DNA of 64,000 nucleotides from Flavobacterium enshiense DK69 (GCF_000498495.1 NZ_AVCS01000028.1:1-64000); one strand, 5' to 3'; numbered from the stretch's first letter, positions 26,512 through 35,489 are shown. Made by a program: numbers and translations. The notes: generated from the letters alone by a model not told the origin.

Positions 26512-27798
26512 ATGACAATTTTCTGGTTTCGACGCGATTTACGGTTAAATGATAATGCCGGACTTTTTCACGCTTTGAACAGCAGCGAAGAAGTGTTGCC
26601 TATCTTTATTTTTGATGAAAACATACTTTCCCAATTATCAAAAGACGACGCCCGGATAACATTCATTCATAATCAATTAGAAAGAATTCAATCGCAACTT
26701 AAAACCATTGGTAAATCACTTGCTGTTTTTCACGGAACTCCAGAAAATATCTTCAAGAAACTTATTGCTGAGAATAAAATTACAGCTGTTTTTACCAATC
26801 ACGATTACGAACCGTATGCCCGGAAAAGAGATAACGAGCTAAATCTTCTATTCAAAGAAAACGGAATTGAATTCAAAACCTGTAAAGACCACGTGATTTT
26901 TGAAAAAAGTGAAGTGGTTAAAGATGATGGGAATCCATACGTTGTGTACACTCCTTATTCGAAAAAATGGAAGGAAAACTTCAGAAAAAAAAATTTAGTT
27001 CATAATCCATCAGAAAACTTACTTAACAATTTCAAGCCACACTCCTACCCGTTTCTGACGTTATCCGATATTGGCTTTTCAACTTCATCCATAAAAGTTC
27101 AACCCTTTGATATCTCAGATAAACTAATCGAAAATTATGAAGCCACACGAAACTTTCCGGCTATTTCGGGCACATCAATGTTGGGAGTGTACTTAAGATT
27201 TGGAGTGGTTTCTATTCGGGAAATAATAAGGAAAGCCGCCGAAGCAAGAAATGAAACTTTTTTGAATGAACTCATCTGGCGCGAGTTTTTCATGCAGATT
27301 TTATGGCATTTTCCACATACAGTGAACCGAAGTTTCAAAGAAAAATATGATGCCATCCAATGGAGTAACGATGAGGAACTTTTTCAAAAATGGTGCGAAG
27401 GAAAAACCGGTTATCCGTTTGTCGACGCAGGAATGCGTGAACTGAACGCCACCGGACATATGCATAACAGAGTGCGTATGATAGTAGCCAGTTTCCTCTG
27501 CAAACATTTATTGATTGACTGGCGCTGGGGCGAAACCTATTTTGCACAAAAACTATTGGATTACGAACAATCAAGCAACGTCGGCAATTGGCAATGGGCT
27601 GCCGGTAGCGGAGTCGACGCTGCACCCTATTTCAGGATTTTTAATCCTAGTGAACAGATTAAAAAATTCGATAAAGATTTTAAATATATTAAAAAATGGG
27701 TTCCGGAACTTGAAACTTCAAATTATCCGAAACCCATTGTAGATCATAAAGAAGCAAGGGAAAAATGCTTGCTTGTTTATAAAGAAGCTCTTGGCTAA
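26512..27798 (+). CDS. phrB: Deoxyribodipyrimidine photolyase
   Basis: A 428-residue FAD-dependent enzyme that uses blue light to split cyclobutane pyrimidine dimers. It starts with the photolyase MTIFWFRRDLRLNDNAGLF; the antenna-chromophore domain follows to about residue 130. The FAD domain shows ELIWREFFMQILWHFP, GKTGYPFVDAGMRELNATG, HNRVRMIVASFLCKHLLIDW and GNWQWAAGSGVDAAPYFRIF, with the DNA-contacting and electron-transfer Trp residues. It fits class I CPD photolyases or cryptochrome-like photolyases. It is cotranscribed with the SRPBCC gene. Confidence 0.95.
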   Translation: MTIFWFRRDLRLNDNAGLFHALNSSEEVLPIFIFDENILSQLSKDDARITFIHNQLERIQSQLKTIGKSLAVFHGTPENIFKKLIAENKITAVFTNHDYEPYARKRDNELNLLFKENGIEFKTCKDHVIFEKSEVVKDDGNPYVVYTPYSKKWKENFRKKNLVHNPSENLLNNFKPHSYPFLTLSDIGFSTSSIKVQPFDISDKLIENYEATRNFPAISGTSMLGVYLRFGVVSIREIIRKAAEARNETFLNELIWREFFMQILWHFPHTVNRSFKEKYDAIQWSNDEELFQKWCEGKTGYPFVDAGMRELNATGHMHNRVRMIVASFLCKHLLIDWRWGETYFAQKLLDYEQSSNVGNWQWAAGSGVDAAPYFRIFNPSEQIKKFDKDFKYIKKWVPELETSNYPKPIVDHKEAREKCLLVYKEALG

Positions 27799-27805
27799 CC
27801 CCTTA

Positions 27806-28477
27806 CTATATGTTGTTTTTCAACTTGATAGTCGAAACAATATCATAATTAATTTCATCGAAATGATGAATGATATGGTCCGCTAACGATAAATCCTGAT
27901 GTTTTGAATTTTCACTGTGGTAACCAATACAGAAAATTTCTGCTGCTTTGGAAGCTTTGATTCCACTAGTGCTGTCTTCGATTACGATACAGTTTTCTTT
28001 TGGCGCAACGGAAAGTGAAGCCGCATGCAGGAAAATAGCCGGATCAGGTTTGGATTTTGGAAAATCTTCACCACTAACCTTATGTGTAAAATACTGGTGA
28101 AGATCGAAGCGGTTGAAAACACGCTGAATCGTTCCTTTCGATGCCGAAGAAGCTAAAATAAGCTGCATTCCGTTTTCATGAAGGTTTTTAATCAAATCAT
28201 GTACTCCTGATATCAATTCCAAATCGGGTTTGGTATCAAAAGCTTCATTGAAAAGGTGGCGTTTGCGCAAAATCAAATCTTCTACATCGTGCTCTAAACC
28301 GAAAGTGTCTTTAATGCGCTGGAAAACATTTCGGGTTGAATTCCCGGTAAAAGAAGCATACATTTCTTCTGAAACCTGGATTCCCAATTCGTCAAAATGT
28401 GTAAAATAAGCATATTTGTGAACCGGTTCCGTGTCGACAATCACACCGTCCATATCGAAAATTACAGTCTTTATCAT
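27806..28477 (-). CDS. HAD family phosphatase (beta-phosphoglucomutase-like)
   Basis: Starting at the ATG at 28475-28477 the product has 223 residues; the frame is open to 28510 but the upstream codons do not fit the family. Motif I is VIFDMDGVIVDTEP with both catalytic Asp residues and the acidic residue of the cap loop, followed by an alpha-helical cap. Motif II is LILASSASKGT, and motif IV is CIVIEDSTSGIKASKAA. This is the beta-phosphoglucomutase/sugar-phosphatase subgroup. The substrate cannot be inferred. It converges on phrB, with a gap of only 7 bp. Confidence 0.9.
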   Translation of the reverse strand: MIKTVIFDMDGVIVDTEPVHKYAYFTHFDELGIQVSEEMYASFTGNSTRNVFQRIKDTFGLEHDVEDLILRKRHLFNEAFDTKPDLELISGVHDLIKNLHENGMQLILASSASKGTIQRVFNRFDLHQYFTHKVSGEDFPKSKPDPAIFLHAASLSVAPKENCIVIEDSTSGIKASKAAEIFCIGYHSENSKHQDLSLADHIIHHFDEINYDIVSTIKLKNNI

Positions 28478-28499
28478 TATATCATCGTGTTGTGTGTCG

Positions 28500-28507
28500 C
28501 AAAGGTA
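28500..28507 (-). promoter_or_regulatory. Candidate -7 box for the HAD gene
   Basis: The leftward strand reads TACCTTTG 22 bp before the ATG. The 260-bp gap to the sigma-factor gene otherwise shows a weak box TAACTTTA for rightward transcription near 28707. Confidence 0.45.
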
Positions 28508-28737
28508 CAAATGCAGCGCGAATTATTTGTTAACAAAAATAAAAATGGCTTACTATTTAGCCCTGATTACAGAGAAAATCCTTTTTTTGGGATTTTGCCT
28601 TTGAGCAAGATTCCAAAAAAAAGATTGCATCGGAAAGCAGGAATTACCATTGCCGATACAAAATGACCATTCGCTCCAAAAAGCAATAAGATTAAACTAT
28701 TTGCCGTAACTTTAGTCTTAATACAAATCGATTTCAC

Positions 28738-29280
28738 TTGCAGGACGAAAAAGAATTCATAGCAGACTTACTGAACCCGAAAACGCAAAATGAAGCGTTT
28801 CGAAGGTTGGTACGCGAGTATCAGCGTCCGTTGTACAATCATATCCGTACTATTGTGCTGAATCATGATGATACTGATGACGTGCTGCAAAACACCTTCG
28901 TGAAAGTTTTTCAGAACCTGAAGAATTTTAAAGGCGAAAGTAAATTGTTTTCCTGGGTGTATCGTATTGCGACTAACGAATCGATTACGTTTATCAATCA
29001 GCGAGCCAAAAAATCGGGAATTTCCAGCGAGGAAATAAAAGATAAAATGATTAACAATTTACAGGCCGATGTTGATTATGATGGTGATGAAATTCAGATG
29101 AAACTGCAAAAGGCTTTAGCATTGTTACCGGAAAAACAGCAATTAGTTTTTAAGATGAAATATTTTCAGGAACTGAAATACGAAGAGATATCAGAAATAC
29201 TCGGGACTACGGTAGGCGGACTGAAAGCGTCGTACTTTCATGCCGTAAAAAAAATTGAAGAATTTTTAAATAAAAATTAA
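28738..29280 (+). CDS. ECF-type RNA polymerase sigma factor
   Basis: A 180-residue sigma factor starting at a TTG (28738), since no ATG precedes region 2. Region 2 shows NHDDTDDVLQNTFVKVFQNL and FKGESKLFSWVYRIATNES; region 4 shows LPEKQQLVFKMKYFQELKY and ISEILGTTVGGLKASYFHAV, a helix-turn-helix for the -35 element. ECF factors are usually held inactive by a membrane anti-sigma factor. The next gene encodes a small one-helix membrane protein that could play this role. Confidence 0.93.
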   Translation: MQDEKEFIADLLNPKTQNEAFRRLVREYQRPLYNHIRTIVLNHDDTDDVLQNTFVKVFQNLKNFKGESKLFSWVYRIATNESITFINQRAKKSGISSEEIKDKMINNLQADVDYDGDEIQMKLQKALALLPEKQQLVFKMKYFQELKYEEISEILGTTVGGLKASYFHAVKKIEEFLNKN

Positions 29281-29310
29281 ACCTTTAGAGGTAAATTTTG
29301 TCCAATACAT

Positions 29311-29718
29311 ATGAAAAAGTTTGATTTACATAACGATAAGAAAATTGAAACGGGATTTAAAATTCCGGAGAATTACTTTGAGGATTTTGAAGCCCGAATA
29401 ATGAGCCAACTTCCACAGAAGGAAGTGAAAGTAATCTCATTATGGCAACGAAAATCAGTTTGGATTTCAAGTGCCGCTGCTGTTGCTTTAGTTGTGTTTG
29501 GTTTGACTTTTTATTTTAATTTTAATTCAAAAAGCAGCCTTGATGACACTACGGTTGAAAACTATCTGGCGAGCAACATGACAGCGGATGAACTCATGCA
29601 GGAACTCGATCAGCATGATATTAATGAATTAGAAAAATCAATAGCATTGAATGACGATTCAGTTGAGAGTTACTTATCTGAAAACGAAAATGATATAGAC
29701 CTTTATTTAAACGAATAA
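29311..29718 (+). CDS. Small membrane protein, putative anti-sigma factor
   Basis: A 135-residue protein. The N-terminal 48 residues are charged and presumably cytosolic, with GFKIPENYFEDFEARIMSQL. One membrane helix follows at about 49-70 (VWISSAAAVALVVFGLTFYF), and the C-terminal part outside is strongly acidic and Asn/Glu/Asp-rich. This layout and the position directly after the sigma factor suit an anti-sigma factor, but no zinc-binding or ASD motif is visible, so this is inference. It is followed 3 bp later by the third gene of the unit. Confidence 0.7.
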   Translation: MKKFDLHNDKKIETGFKIPENYFEDFEARIMSQLPQKEVKVISLWQRKSVWISSAAAVALVVFGLTFYFNFNSKSSLDDTTVENYLASNMTADELMQELDQHDINELEKSIALNDDSVESYLSENENDIDLYLNE

Positions 29719-29721
29719 AAT

Positions 29722-30168
29722 ATGACACTAAAGAAATTTTTACCGATAGTTTTTCTGTTGATTTCCACCTTTTCCTTCGCACAGCCAAGCGATGAAAAAC
29801 GCGAACAGATCAAGCAACTTAAAGTAGCTTTTATTACTACAGAATTGGATTTATCTAAGGATGAGGCGGAAAAATTCTGGCCTATTTACAACACATTCGA
29901 AGAAAAACAATTTGAAATGCGTCATGAGAAAATGAGAAGCTTTAAAAAGCGCATGGATAAAGAAAGCGTAGATAAAATGAGTGAGAAAGAAGCCGCAGCG
30001 CTTTTAGCCCAAATGGAAGATAATGAAGAAAAAATGCTTCAGTTACGCAAAAAACTCAGCAGTGATTTACGCCCTGTAATTGGCTCTGTAAAAATCCTTA
30101 AACTGAGAAAAGCGGAAGACGATTTCAACCGGAAACTGATTAAACAGATTAAAGAGAGTAAAAAATAA
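29722..30168 (+). CDS. Spy/CpxP-like periplasmic protein of the sigma-factor operon
   Basis: A 148-residue protein with a signal peptide (MTLKKFLPIVFLLISTFSFA). The mature part is alpha-helical and very charged, with LKVAFITTELDLSKDEAEKF and WPIYNTFEEKQFEMRHEKMR, then long Lys/Glu stretches. This pattern resembles Spy/CpxP-type sensors and periplasmic chaperones, and flavobacterial relatives are often described as sensors of ECF sigma factors. It ends the three-gene operon and is followed by a strong terminator. Confidence 0.82.
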   Translation: MTLKKFLPIVFLLISTFSFAQPSDEKREQIKQLKVAFITTELDLSKDEAEKFWPIYNTFEEKQFEMRHEKMRSFKKRMDKESVDKMSEKEAAALLAQMEDNEEKMLQLRKKLSSDLRPVIGSVKILKLRKAEDDFNRKLIKQIKESKK

Positions 30169-30195
30169 AAAAAGGAGCGTTTTGCTCCTTTTTTT
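30167..30195. terminator. Bidirectional intrinsic terminator
   Basis: A 12-bp stem (AAAAAAAGGAGC / GCTCCTTTTTTT) with a 5-base loop, overlapping by two bases the stop of the converging BNR-repeat gene. Confidence 0.87.
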
Positions 30196-31282
30196 ATTTG
30201 AATCTTAGTCTGAGAATTTTTTTGTTGCCGGCAGCAATGGCCGTTTTGGAATCAACGAATCGGATGGTAAACAAATCTTTGTAATCTGCTATCTTTTTCC
30301 ATTTTTTTCCCTGATCGTATGAATAATATACTCCGGAAGCTCCTACGCTAACCAATTCATTTCCGTTGCTTCCCGGTACAAACTGGACACAGGAACCATA
30401 ACCGTAACCTTCATTTTCACCAACTAAGCTCCATGTTTTGCCACCATCAAGCGTGATGATTTTGTTCCCGAAATTCTGATTCGGTTTTTCATAATCACCA
30501 CCTGTCGCAAAACCGATCTTTTCATTATAGAAATCGGCTGAGAAAATTCCAGTCATTGCACTTCCCTGAATAATTGGAGTTGCAATAACATGCCACGATT
30601 TCCCCTTATCCTCTGAATAAAAAATATTCGATTTCTTTCCGCCTGAAGCAACCCAGACTTTATTCCCTTTTATGTTGATATTAGTATTGCTGGCCGCAAA
30701 AAACGCTTCTCCATCAGCCACCTTGGGTACACTTTTACAGGATGCTTTTTTCCAGGTTTGGCCTCCGTCATTTGTGGTTATCAATGAAAAACAGTCTTCG
30801 GTTGGATCTCCGACAGCAATTCCGTCTTTGTCATTCCAGAATTGTATGGCATCATAGAATACTTTTTCGCCTTTTTCCTGATACACCAGTTGTGTTTCTT
30901 TTTCATCTTTTGAAATTCGGTATAACAATCCAGGATTTCCGATACTTAAAACAAAAATATTGTCCTTCGTTTGCGCCATACTCCTGAACTCCAGTTTCAG
31001 GGTATCTTTTACAATATTGCCAACAAAATTCTTCCGACTGTTCAAACTCAGATAACCGTAATTACCATTATTCGCAGCATACCAAACTTTATTGCTGTCG
31101 ATGCAAATCGCACGAATACTTAGTTTTTCAGACAGCAAAGTGTCTATTTCCACCGAAGTAAAACTTGGTTTAAAAATCCCTTCCTTAGCATTTGAAATTT
31201 CCGATTTCGGATTATCAGAAACCTTTTTCACACTACAGGAAATACATACCGCAGAAAGCAAAGCCAATAAACTTTTTTTCAT
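30194..31282 (-). CDS. BNR-repeat/Ycf48-like lipoprotein
   Basis: A 362-residue lipoprotein (MKKSLLALLSAVCISCSVKK, Cys16). Several Asp-box-like repeats are visible: TTNDGGQTWKKAS, YSEDKGKSWHVIA, ITLDGGKTWSLVG and YSYDQGKKWKKIA, so it is predicted to be a beta-propeller. The pattern matches photosystem II stability factor Ycf48-like proteins of Bacteroidota, often vaguely called oxidoreductase or glycosyl hydrolase. No catalytic residues are evident. The DUF983 gene lies upstream on the same strand with a 41-bp gap. Confidence 0.88.
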   Translation of the reverse strand: MKKSLLALLSAVCISCSVKKVSDNPKSEISNAKEGIFKPSFTSVEIDTLLSEKLSIRAICIDSNKVWYAANNGNYGYLSLNSRKNFVGNIVKDTLKLEFRSMAQTKDNIFVLSIGNPGLLYRISKDEKETQLVYQEKGEKVFYDAIQFWNDKDGIAVGDPTEDCFSLITTNDGGQTWKKASCKSVPKVADGEAFFAASNTNINIKGNKVWVASGGKKSNIFYSEDKGKSWHVIATPIIQGSAMTGIFSADFYNEKIGFATGGDYEKPNQNFGNKIITLDGGKTWSLVGENEGYGYGSCVQFVPGSNGNELVSVGASGVYYSYDQGKKWKKIADYKDLFTIRFVDSKTAIAAGNKKILRLRFK

Positions 31283-31323
31283 TTCTAAAAATTTAGAAAT
31301 GCTAAATTACAAAACTTTTACTG

Positions 31324-31683
31324 CTAGAGTTGTTTGTTTTTTCCGTCGAGCAGGTAAATCCACAACATTCGTGAAAGCCTGAAATTAAACGTACTCAAAA
31401 CAACTGAAAGTATGCCAATTAAAACCACTATGGTTAAATAGCTGTCAACAAACTGATTGGCAATCAAAAAGAAAACTACCATTTCAGCGACAGCAACCGC
31501 ATAACTAACGAACATTGATCCAAAAAAGTAGCCAGGTTCTTTTTCAAACCTATGATTACAGTGCGAACAATTGCTGTGCATTTTCGGTAAACGAAAAAGA
31601 AAAATATTTCCTTTTTCAGAAAAAACATGCCCTTTTCCGCATTTCGGGCATTTTTCGGTGAGTATATCTACTAAAGTTGACAT
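31324..31683 (-). CDS. DUF983 membrane protein
   Basis: Starting at the ATG at 31681-31683, the product has 119 residues. Two zinc-ribbon-like CxxC pairs precede the membrane part: KCPKCGKGHVF and NCSHCNHRF. Two hydrophobic segments follow (FFGSMFVSYAVAVAEMVVFF and LTIVVLIGILSVVLSTFNF). This is the DUF983 family, of unknown function. It precedes the BNR-repeat gene and is divergent from the AraC gene. Confidence 0.88.
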   Translation of the reverse strand: MSTLVDILTEKCPKCGKGHVFSEKGNIFLFRLPKMHSNCSHCNHRFEKEPGYFFGSMFVSYAVAVAEMVVFFLIANQFVDSYLTIVVLIGILSVVLSTFNFRLSRMLWIYLLDGKNKQL

Positions 31684-31784
31684 ATGAATTATTTTTATAC
31701 AAAGTTCAGAATTATACAGTAATCGACTATAGACGAATTGCACAATAATTTGTACTTTTAGGACATTATTAAAACCAACTCGTC

Positions 31785-32660
31785 ATGAAAAGTTTTACTG
31801 TCCTAGACATTCAGCAATTCGAATCGGACAAGCAACGAAAAGTTTTTTATGCTAATACTATAGTAAATCATTTGATCACTAGCCATAAAAACATTTTCAA
31901 ACCCCACAAACACAACTTTTATCTAACTGTACTTTTTACACATGGGAGCGGAACACATGAAATTGACTTTGTAAAATACTACGTAAAGCCGGGCAGCCTT
32001 TTTTTTATGAATCCCGGACAAATACATCATTGGGAATTATCAGATGATATTCAGGGATTTATATTCTTTCACACACAATCCTACTATGACATTCATTACA
32101 CCAAAAATCGGGTAAACAGTTTTCCTTTCTTTTACAGCGTTCAGAATTCGCCATTATTGTATTTAAAATCATCTGATATTATATATTTCAAATCGCTTTT
32201 TGAACAAATTCATCTTGAAAATCAATCCGATAACCTATTAAAAACCAATAAAATAATTTCACTGATTGATTTGATTTATATCGAAAGTACGCGTCATTAT
32301 ATTCAAAAAAACGAGATGGAAGTTGTTCCGCAAAATTCATACACCCTTAAATTTCAAGAATTTAAGACTTTGGTTGAAGAACATTACAAATCAGAAAAAT
32401 CACCTTCGCAATATGCCGACTGGTTAAACATATCGGCAAAACACTTAAACAGAATTACGCAGAATATGGTTGGAAAAACCACAACCGACATCATTTTGGA
32501 ACGGGTTTTCCTCGAAGCGAAACGCGAAATGATAGCACAGAAACTGAGTTTCAATCAGATTGCTGATCTCTTGGGATATGAAGATTATGCCTATTTTTCG
32601 AGACTTTTCAGAAAAAAATGCGGTGAAACACCTACTTCTTTTATAAAAAAATACAGATAA
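31785..32660 (+). CDS. AraC-family transcriptional regulator
   Basis: A 291-residue regulator. The N-terminal half is a cupin-like sensor domain (HKNIFKPHKHNFYLTVLFTH and YVKPGSLFFMNPGQIHHWEL, with His residues placed as in AraC-type sensors). The C-terminal two-HTH domain covers about 190-290: SPSQYADWLNISAKHLNRI for the first helix-turn-helix and SFNQIADLLGYEDYAYFSRL plus RLFRKKCGETPTSFIKKYR for the second. The signal it responds to is not clear. It is divergent from DUF983. Confidence 0.94.
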   Translation: MKSFTVLDIQQFESDKQRKVFYANTIVNHLITSHKNIFKPHKHNFYLTVLFTHGSGTHEIDFVKYYVKPGSLFFMNPGQIHHWELSDDIQGFIFFHTQSYYDIHYTKNRVNSFPFFYSVQNSPLLYLKSSDIIYFKSLFEQIHLENQSDNLLKTNKIISLIDLIYIESTRHYIQKNEMEVVPQNSYTLKFQEFKTLVEEHYKSEKSPSQYADWLNISAKHLNRITQNMVGKTTTDIILERVFLEAKREMIAQKLSFNQIADLLGYEDYAYFSRLFRKKCGETPTSFIKKYR

Positions 32661-32683
32661 GTCATATAAATAGATAAATTACC

Positions 32684-32691
32684 TATCTTTG
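32684..32691 (+). promoter_or_regulatory. Candidate -7 box for the RsmB/NOP gene
   Basis: TATCTTTG matches TAnnTTTG 18 bp before the ATG at 32710, which supports that start over an earlier TTG at 32689. Confidence 0.5.
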
Positions 32692-32709
32692 CAGGCTTAT
32701 TTTTTTACG

Positions 32710-33924
32710 ATGAGATTACACAGAAACTTAGTATTTACAACCATTGATTCGCTGATGGCGATTTTCAATGAAGGACAATATGCCGATAAAGTGGTAGCTT
32801 TTGCTTTGAAAAAAGACAAACGCTGGGGAAGCCATGACCGAAAATTTGTTGCGGAAACCATTTACGAAATCGTTCGATGGAAGCGTTTATACGCAGAAAT
32901 TGCCGAAGTAAAAGAACCGTACGATAGAGATAATATCTGGAGAATGTTTGCGGTTTGGGCCGTTTTACGTGGCTACACCCTACCCGATTGGAAATATTTT
33001 GAAACTACTCCTGTTCGTAAAATCAAGGGTCGTTTTGACGAACTTTCTAAAATCAGAAAATTCCGTGAATCTATTCCGGATTGGATGGATGAATTGGGTA
33101 CTAAGGAATTAGGCGAAGAATTATGGACCAAAGAGCTCCACGCACAAAACGAGCAGGCAAAAGTGATTTTGCGTGTAAACACTTTGAAAACCACTCGCGA
33201 AAAATTACGAGCTATTTTAATGGATTTAGATATCGATACTGAACTGCCGAACGAATATCCGGATGCCCTTATTTTAAAGGAAAGAGCCAATGTATTCTTA
33301 ACAGACGCTTTCAAAGAAGGTTTGTTTGAAGTTCAGGACGCTTCTTCCCAATTAGTAGCTCGTTTCTTAGATGTAAAACCGGGAATGAGAATTGTTGATA
33401 CTTGTGCCGGCGCAGGAGGAAAAACATTGCATATCGCTTCTTTGATGGAAAACAAAGGACAGTTAATTGCAATGGATTTATATGAAAGTAAACTTAAGCA
33501 GTTAAAACTTCGCGCTAAAAGAAACGGTGCCTTTAATATTGAACCCCGTGTAATTGAAGGAACAAAAACCATCAAAAAACTTCATGAAAAAGCCGACAGG
33601 GTTTTAATAGATGCTCCGTGCAGCGGTTTAGGCGTTTTAAAACGTAATCCTGACAGCAAATGGAAACTTCAACCGGAATTCATTGATAATATCCGAAAAG
33701 TGCAAGCCGAAGTTTTAGAAAGCTATTCTAAAATAGTGAAACCAGGGGGAAAGCTAGTGTATGCTACCTGTTCTGTATTACCATCTGAAAACCAGGAACA
33801 GATTGAAAAATTCCTGAAAACGGAAAGCGGTAAGAACTTCACCTTTGTAAAAGATGTAAAAGTTTTGGCTTCTGAATCAGGATTTGATGGTTTTTACATG
33901 GCGTTATTGGATAGAAAACCATAA
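32710..33924 (+). CDS. RsmB/NOP-family RNA (cytosine-C5) methyltransferase
   Basis: A 404-residue SAM-dependent methyltransferase, started at the ATG at 32710. The SAM motif is VDTCAGAGGKTLHIASLME; motif IV, with the catalytic cysteine pair region, is VLIDAPCSGLGVLKRNPDSK; the other catalytic Cys is in VYATCSVLPSENQEQIEKFL. An N-terminal NusB-like helical half precedes it. The substrate is probably 16S rRNA C967 or another rRNA/tRNA cytosine. It is followed 14 bp later by the endonuclease I gene. Confidence 0.93.
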   Translation: MRLHRNLVFTTIDSLMAIFNEGQYADKVVAFALKKDKRWGSHDRKFVAETIYEIVRWKRLYAEIAEVKEPYDRDNIWRMFAVWAVLRGYTLPDWKYFETTPVRKIKGRFDELSKIRKFRESIPDWMDELGTKELGEELWTKELHAQNEQAKVILRVNTLKTTREKLRAILMDLDIDTELPNEYPDALILKERANVFLTDAFKEGLFEVQDASSQLVARFLDVKPGMRIVDTCAGAGGKTLHIASLMENKGQLIAMDLYESKLKQLKLRAKRNGAFNIEPRVIEGTKTIKKLHEKADRVLIDAPCSGLGVLKRNPDSKWKLQPEFIDNIRKVQAEVLESYSKIVKPGGKLVYATCSVLPSENQEQIEKFLKTESGKNFTFVKDVKVLASESGFDGFYMALLDRKP

Positions 33925-33938
33925 ATCAACCATCCCAA

Positions 33939-35027
33939 ATGAAAAAAAACTACACCTTAACCTTACTATTACTACTGAGCGTTACTATTGGTTTTGCTCA
34001 AATTCCGGCCGGATATTATAATTCTGCTATCGGAACGGGCTATACTTTAAAAACTCAATTATATAATATTATAAAAAACCCATCTGTTGTGAGCTATTCG
34101 CCGGGATTATGGAATTTGTATTACACATCCGACGTGAGGCCAGACGGAAAAGTTTGGGATATCTACTCAAACTGTAATTTTATATTTGGATCCGTTGCAA
34201 GCGGTGGAAATCAAGACGATGGAAATTTGGGCACATCAGAATGCCAAAGATATAATCGTGAACACACATTCCCTAAAAGTTGGTTTGCAAACGCCACACC
34301 AATGTATTCAGATGCCTTTCATGTAATGCCTACTGATAAAAAAGTAAATGGCCTTAGAGGAAACTTAGCTTATGGAAAAGTTGGAACAGCAACATATACA
34401 GCCAGCAACGGTTCTAAAATAGGAAATTGTGTAGCTCCAAATTACCCTTACTCTTTACAGGTTTTTGAGCCTGCCGACCAATATAAAGGTGATATAGCAA
34501 GAAATTATTTTTACATGGCGACTTGCTATCAAAATTTAATTGGTGGATGGGAAACAAATGATGCGGATGCCAATACAGTACTTGACGGTACCAGCGACAA
34601 AGTTTTTGAACAATGGTATTTAGACCTACTATACAGTTGGCATATTGCTGATCCTGTCAGTCAAAAAGAGATAGACCGAAACAATGCAGTATATGGTGCT
34701 CAAGGAAACAGAAATCCTTATATCGATCATCCGGAATGGGTATCTGTAATTTGGGGTTCGACATTAGCAACAGAATCTTTCGATGCTTTAGCGAATGCTA
34801 CCATCTTCCCTAACCCCACAAATGACAGTCGAATTAACATCGTATCTGAAGCAGAATTGAATGAAATTCAGTTAATCAATAGTAATGGTCAAATAATTCA
34901 ATATATTAAAAAACCGGCCTCAATCCAAAATACTTACAGATTAGATAATTTGCCTAAAGGTTTTTATTTGGTAAAATTATCTTCTGAAAACAATAAAACG
35001 ATAACAAAGAAGATAGTAGTTAACTAA
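33939..35027 (+). CDS. Secreted endonuclease I with T9SS C-terminal sorting domain
   Basis: A 362-residue protein with a signal peptide (KKNYTLTLLLLLSVTIGFA). The endonuclease I (EndA/NucM) fold shows SECQRYNREHTFPKSWF, the beta-beta-alpha-Me core with His in NREHTFPKSW as the likely general base. A C-terminal sorting domain (ATIFPNPTNDSRINI to KGFYLVKLSSENNKTI, ending KKIVVN) marks export by the type IX secretion system. The product should degrade extracellular DNA for nutrients or biofilm turnover. It ends with a strong terminator. Confidence 0.93.
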   Translation: MKKNYTLTLLLLLSVTIGFAQIPAGYYNSAIGTGYTLKTQLYNIIKNPSVVSYSPGLWNLYYTSDVRPDGKVWDIYSNCNFIFGSVASGGNQDDGNLGTSECQRYNREHTFPKSWFANATPMYSDAFHVMPTDKKVNGLRGNLAYGKVGTATYTASNGSKIGNCVAPNYPYSLQVFEPADQYKGDIARNYFYMATCYQNLIGGWETNDADANTVLDGTSDKVFEQWYLDLLYSWHIADPVSQKEIDRNNAVYGAQGNRNPYIDHPEWVSVIWGSTLATESFDALANATIFPNPTNDSRINIVSEAELNEIQLINSNGQIIQYIKKPASIQNTYRLDNLPKGFYLVKLSSENNKTITKKIVVN

Positions 35028-35050
35028 TTCATTTTCTTTACTTACCATAT

Positions 35051-35078
35051 AAAAAATCCACCTTTTGGTGGATTTTTT
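35051..35078 (+). terminator. Intrinsic terminator
   Basis: A 12-bp perfect stem (AAAAAATCCACC / GGTGGATTTTTT) with a TTTT loop and a T-tract. Confidence 0.88.
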
Positions 35079-35092
35079 GTTACTTTACTATT

Positions 35093-35479
35093 ATGAAACG
35101 ATTAGCGAATATTGGTCTTTTAATAACTTCCCTATTCGGCTATACAGAATGGGGAAAAGGAAGAAGTGCGTTTCTTTATGAAATCGAATACGAATTACTT
35201 TTCAGGCAGCCTCATTTATTGGAATCCTTAACCCATCCGCTCATTCTTGGAAGCCTGGGCGGTCAACTGATATTATTATACTGTGCCATTAAAAACAATA
35301 GTTCAAAAAAACTCAATTTACTTGGTTTAGTATTGCTTAGCTTACTTATGCTTTTGGTGTTACTTGTCGGAATCCTATCCTCTAATTTCAAAATAATTCT
35401 TTCCACTACCCCCTTTTTATGCTTTACAGTATTGCTGATTATTGCCATAAAAAAAGAGAGGCTTAAAACCTCTCTCTGA
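35093..35479 (+). CDS. Small hypothetical membrane protein
   Basis: A 128-residue protein with about four hydrophobic segments: ANIGLLITSLFGYTEW near the start, LILGSLGGQLILLYCAI, LGLVLLSLLMLLVLLVGIL and TPFLCFTVLLIIAI. I do not recognise the family. The ATG at 35093 is 14 bp past the endonuclease terminator. Its last codons (about KERLKTSL) overlap the rho terminator on the other strand, so the 3' end is constrained by two functions. Confidence 0.72.
   Translation: MKRLANIGLLITSLFGYTEWGKGRSAFLYEIEYELLFRQPHLLESLTHPLILGSLGGQLILLYCAIKNNSSKKLNLLGLVLLSLLMLLVLLVGILSSNFKIILSTTPFLCFTVLLIIAIKKERLKTSL
35455..35475 (-). terminator. rho-gene terminator inside the converging reading frame
   Basis: Reading leftward, a 7-bp stem (AGAGAGG / CCTCTCT) is followed by TTTTT. 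It lies 15 bp past the rho stop and inside the 3' codons of the 35093-35479 gene. Confidence 0.7.
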
Positions 35480-35489
35480 ATCTTTATTT

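Noticed and set aside
28397..28666. 89-residue rightward frame upstream of the sigma factor
   Set aside because: Its first third is antisense to the HAD gene and the rest shows no domain or codon pattern of a real gene.
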